64,000 nt of DNA, taken from assembly GCA_003615045.1 (NCBI GenBank), contig ML014111.1:186001-250000 (forward strand). Reading direction: 5' to 3'. Origin of the DNA: Caulochytrium protostelioides (taxonomy: Eukaryota > Chytridiomycota > Caulochytriomycetes > Caulochytriales > Caulochytriaceae). The number at the start of each line of letters is the position of its first letter. Position 1 is the first letter of the stretch. The notes under the pieces are model-generated. The model was not told the DNA's origin and did no database searches. It was given only the letters and a program-made list of their open reading frames with translations. Position numbers and translations under genes: made by a program. Shown piece after piece: positions 57,338 to 64,000 of the stretch.

Positions 57338-59326
57338 TCAAGCATAGTCCAACGAGCCGTGGGAGGACGCATACTCTTCCATGACGCTGTGTAGGCCGTC
57401 GGGCCGCTTCTCGTCGTAGAGCGGCATCGACGCCGGCACGCTGCTGCCCATCACCCCGCTGCTGCCCAGGCTCATGCCAAGCGTGGGCGGGGCCCGCCGC
57501 ACCGGCGGGAGGGGCGGCCCGTGCGACGGCGGATGCACCAGCTGCTGCGCCATCGGCTCATAGTCGTGCATCTCTCCCGCGCCGGCGGTGCTGTTGGTCC
57601 GCGGCGGCATGCGGAAACTCGGGCCGTGCGCGCTGCCGATGCCGTTGCCGTTGCCGCCGCCGTGGCCCATCCCGCCGTTCGCAGAGGACGAAGCGACCGC
57701 GATGGCCGACGGCCGCCGGAGCCCCCCGACGCCCATCCCGAGCGAGATGGTGTTCGCGGGCAGCGCCTCGGGCATGCCGGGCGCATCGCCGAGGATGCTG
57801 CTGTAGTAAGACCCCATGTAGTCGAGCTCGCTGCCGTCGCTCGCGTTGCCGCTAGCGCTGCCGCTGGCGCTGCCGACGGGGCCCACCGAGCGGTAGCTGT
57901 GCGACGCGGCGCGCTGCGGAATGCTCCCGCCGCTGCTGCTCGCGCGGTTAGCGTCCGACAGCCGCGTCAGCGGGCCCGGAAGGCCCGTCCCGCCGCCGCC
58001 GCTTGGGAGGACGCTGCCCGGATGTCCGCCCGCGCTCCCGGCGTACATGGGCATGCTGCCGCCACCCGGCGGCCCCGGAGCGAACGGGTCGTGGCCTGCC
58101 GGGTAGCCGTAGAGCGTGCTGGGCGGGGAGCTCGTGGCCACGAGCGGCGGGTGCCCGAGCGGCATCGCGTTCGGAGGGTGCGGCGCGGTCTGCGGCGGCG
58201 CGGCCGACAGCGGCGTCGGCGGCAGGTGGCGGGTCTCCTCGGAGCCGGCCGACGAGCGGCGCGGCGGCACGACGTCCGGGAACGAAGGGCGGCGGCTCTC
58301 CGTCGGTGGCGGCGGCGGCGGCGGCGGCGGCCCCGGCGCCAGATTCGACGTGAGGGCGCGCGCCGCGGCCGACGAGGCCGCTGAAGCTTGTCGCGGGGAG
58401 ATGAGGATCCCGGCGGGCTGCCCCGGCGAGGCGCGGACGTCGCGCGGTCCGGAGACGCCGGGCGAGGCGGACTGCGTGCGCTCGATCGGGTCGGCGACAT
58501 AGCGGCCGGGCCCGTGCGACGCCGTGGCGGTCGGCGCCGGTAGGCCGCTCGCCTCGTGCGCAGGGTGGTGCGGCGGAGAGGACCCGTGCGGCGGCGGCAC
58601 CGGCGGCGGCGCGCCCGGATCGCTGGTGCTGCCGGCGTCGTCGGGCAGCCGCGGAAACGGCCGCGAGCGGGCGCCCTTCGTGATGCCCTTGCGGATGCGG
58701 ACGCGGCGCTTGGCGCCCTGGACGACGCGGGGGTTGCGCGCGCGCGCGAGGAACTCGTCGGCGAGGATGCCAATGGCCTTCTCGCGGACGGCGCCGCCGG
58801 CGCCCGGCTCGACGGCCTCGACGACGAGCCCGCTCAGCACGCGCGCCAGCACGGCGTCGATCTTGGCCGTGTGCCGGTCGGGCTCCCAGCCGCATCGTGC
58901 GAGGAACCGTTCCGCGCCGGCACACGCCGCCTCGAAGCACAGCGCCGGCGCGCGGCCCTTGCGCGTCCAGCGGCCCCACCGCGCCAGAATGTCCAGAGCA
59001 TACGCTTGGATGTGCGGCGACGACGCGAGCAGGTGCTCCGGAAACACGACCAGCAGGTCCTCGACAGCCGAAGAGAACGCTAGATCCGTCGGCTGCGGCA
59101 ACGGTGGCCGTGGCGGCGGGTGTGCGCCGTGGGGCGGCCCTGTGCCCGGCGGCGCGGCGCCGCCGCCGCCGACGACGAGGACGCCGCCAACGCCGACAGG
59201 GGCGGCCGCGGCGCCGGTCGCAGCATAGTAACCGGGGCTGGTGCCCGCGGCGCCGGTCGCGGACTCGTTGACGTCGCTGGCCATGCCCGGATAGACCCTC
59301 CGCGGCGTCAGCTGGACGGGCATCAT
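57338..59326 (-). CDS. Gly/Pro/Ser-rich protein with N-terminal helical domain, unrecognised
   Basis: 662 residues from paired ATGs at 59326/59323 (MMPVQLTPRRVYPGM); another ATG lies at 59283. After a Gly-rich start, residues ~85-235 look folded and helical (FSSAVEDLLVVFPEHLLASS, HIQAYALDILARWGRWTRKG, KIDAVLARVLSGLVVEAVEP, EKAIGILADEFLARARN), followed by a basic patch (KRRVRIRKGITKGARSR) that could bind nucleic acid or act as a nuclear signal. Residues 250-640 are disordered Pro/Gly/Ser, including a poly-Pro run at 58299-58332. The tail MEEYASSHGSLDYA is hydrophilic. I recognise no family; a regulatory protein is possible. Its 3' end faces the glutamate dehydrogenase gene (259 bases apart). 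Confidence 0.6.
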   Translation of the reverse strand: MMPVQLTPRRVYPGMASDVNESATGAAGTSPGYYAATGAAAAPVGVGGVLVVGGGGAAPPGTGPPHGAHPPPRPPLPQPTDLAFSSAVEDLLVVFPEHLLASSPHIQAYALDILARWGRWTRKGRAPALCFEAACAGAERFLARCGWEPDRHTAKIDAVLARVLSGLVVEAVEPGAGGAVREKAIGILADEFLARARNPRVVQGAKRRVRIRKGITKGARSRPFPRLPDDAGSTSDPGAPPPVPPPHGSSPPHHPAHEASGLPAPTATASHGPGRYVADPIERTQSASPGVSGPRDVRASPGQPAGILISPRQASAASSAAARALTSNLAPGPPPPPPPPPTESRRPSFPDVVPPRRSSAGSEETRHLPPTPLSAAPPQTAPHPPNAMPLGHPPLVATSSPPSTLYGYPAGHDPFAPGPPGGGSMPMYAGSAGGHPGSVLPSGGGGTGLPGPLTRLSDANRASSSGGSIPQRAASHSYRSVGPVGSASGSASGNASDGSELDYMGSYYSSILGDAPGMPEALPANTISLGMGVGGLRRPSAIAVASSSANGGMGHGGGNGNGIGSAHGPSFRMPPRTNSTAGAGEMHDYEPMAQQLVHPPSHGPPLPPVRRAPPTLGMSLGSSGVMGSSVPASMPLYDEKRPDGLHSVMEEYASSHGSLDYA

Positions 59327-61676
59327 GGGTGCCGTAGGCGGACAAGCAGCCGACGACGACGACAACGACAGCAAGCGAGCTTCAGCGCCTTCAGCGCGAT
59401 GTGATACCCGACCGGTCCGTGTAAGCGAGCGTCCTGATGCCCACGGCAACGGAGGGTTTGCAACAGCGCCGCCGGGGTGGTGTGTTGGTATCTTCCACGA
59501 AGCGTGACCGGAGAAAAGCGACCGGAGGGTCAATGTCAGGGGTATGAGAACAGCCGTGTCCGGGCGGTGGCCGAGGGTGATATCAGGAGGCATGGGCGTT
59601 CAAGTCATGGCCATGCGGAGCGGAGCTGTGCCTCGCGTTCCCCACCGGAGATCGCTCGCGATGCGGTGAAGGCGGTATACCCGTGGAGCATCGATAGCAT
59701 CGATAGGTTTCACGTTCATCCGCAACCGTGTCCCCCGCGGGTGCAGCGCTTCGCTCCATGGGGGCCTCATGGGCTCCCGGGTGGGGATCGGCCGATCCGG
59801 CGGCTCGGTCCGATCGCGTGTGACCACGGTTAAATCATGCTGAGCCCATGGGCGCTGTCCGGGAAATCCTCGCCGCCGCCGCCATCGCCATCATCACGGC
59901 TCGGGCGGCCACGACGGGACGGTGGCGGCGGCGGTGGCGATGGCGGTGGCGGTGGCGGCACGACGCCGGCCACAGCGGCCGCCGTCGCGCCATTTCGCTT
60001 AATTTTATCGTTCGCCGTGGCGCGTTGTTATCGTTGTTCTCGTGCCGCCGAGAGCGCTGGGGTACCCACCCGCCACAGGAGGACCCGGCGGTGGTCACGG
60101 CGGCGACGGCGACGGCGACGGCGGCCAGATCATCCCCGGCGGGCACATCACGAACGATTCTCACGCCTCAGCAGGGCCTATCGTGACGCATCCATGCGGG
60201 GACCTCCGCGATCCGGCGCGCCATGCTCGTCCGGGCAGCCGAAGGCCTCACTGGCGGCCCGCAACGCCCGCGGCCCTCATACGGGAACAAGGAAAAGATG
60301 GCGCGATCGGCCAGCGAAGCAAGCCCGGGGCCGTGGCTCGCCCGGGGTCCTGGCTCGCCCGGCCACCGCGCAGGCCGCCACCCACTCGCGAGTTGACGTC
60401 GGCAAAAGCCCGCTGACGCCGTATCGGCATCGGCATCGGCGTGCGACGCGCGCAGCAAGCGGCGGTGGCGCAGTCGGGTCCCGCGGCCTCTGCGGCCGTC
60501 ACGTGTCAGCACGCTGCGGCCATGATTAAGCGGCCTCACGACGGGTGACGGCGCCTCCACGAAGCTCTCTGGCGCCCGAGGCCGAAGCACAGCGGAGCGC
60601 CACGCGCGGCAGGCGCGACCGGGTACGGAGAGCCGCGCCGATCACGAGAGACCGGCGGAGCGGCGGAACGTTCGGGCGCGGCCGAAGGCACCCCCCGTCA
60701 CCCGCATAAGACGGCACAGCGCCACATCGGCCAGGACCGCTTTCATCGGAATCCTGCCTCCCGGACCCCTTCACCCAGACCTGGCCGGCCGACCGCATCG
60801 CTTGCAGGCAGGTGAAGTGTGGAGCATCGGTGATCCAATCCAATCAGGTCCATGGGGACGGATGGGGTGTTTTTTCCTTTTGGTCATCATACGAAATCGG
60901 ATGGATGGCGCCACAGCCGTGCTTGGTTCAGCAGAACCGTCCGCGTCGTCGCGGCAAAGGGCGACGCGCAGTGGCCTGAAAGCCAAGACAAGACGCTTTC
61001 ATGGGACTCGGGGACGGCCATCTGAGATGGACGAGATGAAAGTGGCCGTGAGTCGAGACCGACTTCAGACGGCCCTTGTTCGTTGACCCCCGCTCGCCCG
61101 CTCGCCGGCCTGCCATCATACCCACCGGCCCGCTCGGATCTCGATCTCCGAAACCCACCATGGAGAGGACAGTATCTATAAAGAGAGGCATGCCGCGTCG
61201 ACTCATTTGGTGGTGGTGTTTGAAACAGACCGCCTCGTCCCCGATAACACCACAGAGTTCGCACAACGGTTTGTTTGAGCCGCCATCGTGACGGTGGGTC
61301 GGATCATCACGGGCTGACCATCGACTGCGCCACAGGGGGGCCCTAACGGGTGAGACCATGGTTACACGCACGCCGCATTCCCTCATACTCCGCTCCACCT
61401 GGCCGCCTTCCGCAAGCGCGCCCGCTGGTATTGTTGGCCGCGCCCGTGGTCTCATAGGTCGCGACGGTCACTGACGCGCAGCGATCTCCCCTTGAAGCGA
61501 TCTCTGCAACGCGTCGTCGGCGTCTGTCCGTCGTCCGCGGCCCACCGCTTCAGGAAGGGTCTCCCCGCCTCGCCATCCCGCCGTCGTCGACGGCCTCTCC
61601 TTGGCGCGCCCGGTCGCGTGTCGGTGTGGGTCTGCCGCCCACTCACCGCGCCGAGCCTCCCGCCACATATTCCACG
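59327..61676. other. Divergent intergenic region
   Basis: 2.35 kb between two divergent genes. Contains GGCGGT/GGCGAT-type runs at 59925-59968 and GGCGAC runs at 60098-60120. A 175-codon minus-strand frame near 61.0-61.45 kb has no recognisable motif. No gene is supported. Confidence 0.45.
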
Positions 61677-63056
61677 ATGCCGGGACTCCTTGTCTCGCAC
61701 GCTGCCATGCCGCTGACGGCGGCGGCGGCGACGGCGGTGGCGTCGACGGTGGCGTCGCCGGAGACGATGGCGACGGCCGATCTGGCGGCGGCGGCGACGG
61801 CCGCCATGGCGAGCCTGCGCCTGTCCACGGACGCCCTCGCCGCCCTGGCCGCCGGCCAGCCCGCCATGGTGCCACGGCCGACCCCCCTCGGGGCTCCCGC
61901 CGCGCCGTGCGTCCGGAGGTCGCTGCTGTCGCTGACGAGCGACATCCTCGTTCAGATCCACCTGCTCGCGCCGTCGCCCGAACTCCCCGCGACGTGCAAG
62001 CGGCTCTCGCAGCTGCTGTCGCAGCCCCACGTCCGCGCCCAGGTCGCTGCCCTCCTGCTGACGCAGTATACCCGCCAGGCCGTCATGGCCAAGCGCCTCC
62101 TCGCGCAGATGACCCTAGAAGCATCGGACCGCAGCGGCGGCGGCGGCGGCTCCTTGTCCTCGGACTCGGTGGACACCAGCGTCGACAGCCGTGACGAGGC
62201 AAGGCAGCGGACCACGACCACCACGGCCGCGGCGGCGGATGCCGTTTTTGCGACGCCGCGCGGCTCTGTGTTCTACGGCCTGCCGTCCGACGCCGCGTCA
62301 GCGCTTGACGCGTCCGTGCTCGGGATGCTGCGCGACGCCGCGGCCGCGGTCCCGGCCCGCCTGCGCCGCAAAAGCCTCAGCGCTGCAGGGGGGCTCTTCC
62401 TCCGCGCGCCGCCCGCGACGGCGCTGCTCGAGAACGGCCTGCTCACGCGGCAGAGCCACCGCGCCCTCGGCACGCTGCTGGTCGCCGGCACGCCCCACGG
62501 CGAGACGCTGCTGGTGCGGCTGCTGCTCAGCGGCTACGCAGGCGCCATCCCACACGTGCACAGCACCCAGCAGCTCGCGTACGGCGTGCTCGCGCAGCTC
62601 CCGGCGCCGCTCGGCCCGTCGTTCTGGCGCGCGTCCCGCCGCCCGGACGGCCCGCTGTATGCCCTGGACCTCGCCGTCCGCAGCGACTGGACCGAGGCGG
62701 CCCGCGTCTGGTGTGTCCTGTATGCCGACAGCCACCGTCTGCCCGCCGCGGTCCTGGACGGCGCCGTCTCGGTCGCGATGACCTGTCTGCTGCTGGACGC
62801 GGGTGCCGCCGTCCATGCCAACGACTACAGCGCCCTGCGCGGCGCCGCGGTCGGCGGCGACCTCCCGCGGCTGCGCGTGCTCATGGATGCCGCCGGGTCC
62901 AGCGGGCCCCGCGCATTGGCCGCCCGCAAGGGCGAGGCCCTCGCCCGCGCCATTGCCTACGGCCATCTGGATGTCGTCGAGTTCCTGATGGCGAAGGTGA
63001 AACAGTTCCAGTCCGACCCGGCACGCTACCCGCCGGCCTGGGATCCCCCCCTGTGA
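61677..63056 (+). CDS. F-box-like / ankyrin-repeat protein
   Basis: 459 residues from the ATG at 61677; the open frame reaches back to a GTG. After an Ala/Thr-rich start, SLLSLTSDILVQIHLLAPSP with LPATCKRLSQLL (about 80-120) has the form of an F-box-like motif. Two or three ankyrin-type repeats follow near the C-terminus: CLLLDAGAAVHANDYSALRG, AAVGGDLPRLRVLMDAAGS, and ALARAIAYGHLDVVEFLMAK. The part between is helical with probable degenerate repeats (LLVAGTPHGETLLVRLLLSG). Such proteins are abundant in chytrids and usually act as substrate adaptors of SCF ubiquitin ligases; here that role is inferred. It ends 107 bases from the facing RBMX2-like gene. Confidence 0.62.
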   Translation: MPGLLVSHAAMPLTAAAATAVASTVASPETMATADLAAAATAAMASLRLSTDALAALAAGQPAMVPRPTPLGAPAAPCVRRSLLSLTSDILVQIHLLAPSPELPATCKRLSQLLSQPHVRAQVAALLLTQYTRQAVMAKRLLAQMTLEASDRSGGGGGSLSSDSVDTSVDSRDEARQRTTTTTAAAADAVFATPRGSVFYGLPSDAASALDASVLGMLRDAAAAVPARLRRKSLSAAGGLFLRAPPATALLENGLLTRQSHRALGTLLVAGTPHGETLLVRLLLSGYAGAIPHVHSTQQLAYGVLAQLPAPLGPSFWRASRRPDGPLYALDLAVRSDWTEAARVWCVLYADSHRLPAAVLDGAVSVAMTCLLLDAGAAVHANDYSALRGAAVGGDLPRLRVLMDAAGSSGPRALAARKGEALARAIAYGHLDVVEFLMAKVKQFQSDPARYPPAWDPPL

Positions 63057-63102
63057 ACGCGCCGCAGAGCGCCGTCGCGTTGTCGTCATCGACTCTTTTA
63101 AT

Positions 63103-63108
63103 TTATTT
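63103..63108 (-). terminator. Candidate poly(A) signal, RBMX2-like gene
   Basis: AATAAA on the minus strand, 56 bases past the stop codon, in the short AT-rich spacer between two convergent genes. Confidence 0.5.
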
Positions 63109-63163
63109 TCTGCTGCGGGTGGCCATGCACCCCGCGCGTCGCCGGAGGGCACGCGGCGAGTCG

Positions 63164-64000
63164 TTAAGCAGGGCGACCGGTCGACGCGCGGCGATGCCGA
63201 GACGGCGGACTTGGCGACCGGCGGCGCAGCGCATCGCGCGGCCTCTCGCTGCGCTCGCGTTTCCGTTCGCGCGCGCGGTCCTTGTCTCGGTCTCGGCCTC
63301 GATCGCGCTCGCGCTCGCGCTCGCGCTCGCGCTCGCGTTCGCGTTCGCGTGACCTTGAGCGTGAGCGTGGGCGTGGGCGATGCGAACGATGCCGCGTGCG
63401 CGATCGATCCCGGTCCCGGTCCCGGTCTCGGTCGTCTGAGCCCCGGGGAGCGTCCCGAGAATGGCGGTCGTGGCGCTGCGCCCGCGCGTGCCGCTCGGCA
63501 GCAAGGTAGCCGGCCATCGGGTCTTCCTCGTCCACGGCGCCGGCGGCCGCCGCGGGAGGTGTCGCGTCGGCGCCGAGGACCCGCTCGCGGAACGCGTCGG
63601 GCAGCACGGCGCGGAGCCGGTCGGCGCGGGCCTGCTGCGCCGCTTCGGGCGTCGCGTGCTCGCGGCCCTGGCGCGCTTCGTACTCGCGCACGTGGTCGAC
63701 GCGGAGGACGGCCCGGTCGAGGATCGGGGCGCCGTTGAGGTTGTCGACCGCGAGGATCGTGCTGCGCTGGTCCGCATACGCGAGGAACCCGAAGCCCCGC
63801 GAGGCGCCGGTGTCCGGGTGGCGCAGCAGGTGGAGGTCCACGGGCTCGCCATACTGCGAGAAGAGCGTCAGGACATCGCCTTCGCTGAGGACCGGTGGGA
63901 GCCCGCCGAATGCGATGTAGCTCGAGTCGCGGTACGTATCGTGCCACGATGGACCGAACCCGCCGACGATCCCCTGGGCAAGCTCGGTCTCGTTGAGCCG
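63164..64000 (-). CDS. Spliceosomal RRM protein RBMX2/Ist3 (Snu17), cut by window edge
   Basis: 279 codons lie in the window; the frame is open to the right edge and lacks only a few N-terminal residues. It starts LNETELAQGI and GPSWHDTYRDSSYI, then a single RNA-recognition motif: AFGGLPPVLSEGDVLTLFSQ, GFGFLAYADQRSTILAVDNL, and LRVDHVREYEARQG. These are hallmarks of RBMX2/Ist3, a subunit of the RES complex (with Bud13 and Pml1) that aids the first step of splicing and retains unspliced RNA in the nucleus. The C-terminus is an Arg-Glu/Arg-Asp/Arg-Ser tail encoded by a CGCTCG-type repeat (63299-63350), as in animal RBMX2. Confidence 0.92.
   Translation of the reverse strand, partial: RLNETELAQGIVGGFGPSWHDTYRDSSYIAFGGLPPVLSEGDVLTLFSQYGEPVDLHLLRHPDTGASRGFGFLAYADQRSTILAVDNLNGAPILDRAVLRVDHVREYEARQGREHATPEAAQQARADRLRAVLPDAFRERVLGADATPPAAAAGAVDEEDPMAGYLAAERHARAQRHDRHSRDAPRGSDDRDRDRDRDRSRTRHRSHRPRPRSRSRSRERERERERERERERDRGRDRDKDRARERKRERSERPRDALRRRSPSPPSRHRRASTGRPA

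Overview
The window reads as nuclear DNA of a GC-rich, gene-dense, intron-poor zoosporic (flagellated) fungus. The evidence is eukaryotic: single-exon genes with good Kozak contexts and two genes with clear GT-AG introns (NAXE-like and DMAC1-like). The gene content is fungal: a ~115 kDa NAD-glutamate dehydrogenase, cobalamin-independent methionine synthase, an Lcl3-type mitochondrial nuclease and a DUF7918 protein. A full-length ciliary protein, CFAP57, implies a motile flagellum, as in chytrid or blastocladiomycete-like lineages. The lineage is inferred from content and composition only.

Layout. 0-11 kb is a run of minus-strand genes: a SET/AWS-type H3K36 methyltransferase (cut by the left edge), a JmjC-fold oxygenase, a large Pro/Ala-rich protein ending in a PINIT-like domain, a spliced DMAC1-like protein and the Golgi SNARE Sed5/syntaxin-5. 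13.7-19.7 kb holds a DUF7918 protein, the ribosome-biogenesis WD40 protein Mak11/PAK1IP1, a broken Fanzor/TnpB-like nuclease remnant with a hairpin just downstream, and an unknown helical protein. 21-30 kb holds a 7-TM receptor-like protein, the Lcl3-like nuclease, a GPI-anchored surface protein and the three-exon NAD(P)HX epimerase. 32-39 kb holds methionine synthase, a secreted protein of unusually low GC and a coiled-coil protein. 41-57 kb holds CFAP57, dCMP deaminase, EB1 and NAD-glutamate dehydrogenase. 57-64 kb holds a Pro/Gly-rich unknown, an F-box/ankyrin protein and an RBMX2/Ist3 spliceosome protein cut by the right edge.

There is no operon or obvious pathway cluster. Loose themes are chromatin/SUMO (AWS methyltransferase with a SUMO-interacting-like motif, JmjC protein, PINIT protein) at the left end, and microtubule/flagellum genes (CFAP57, EB1) in the middle. 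Intergenic stretches of 1-3 kb are rich in simple-sequence tracts (CTG, CGG, GCCGGT/GCCGAT, CATCG) and short tandem repeats. The most unusual signal is the Fanzor/TnpB-like remnant at 17.9-18.3 kb, together with two further diverged copies of part of it near 26 kb. Starts given here are ATG codons; several longest open frames begin earlier at GTG or TTG and were trimmed.
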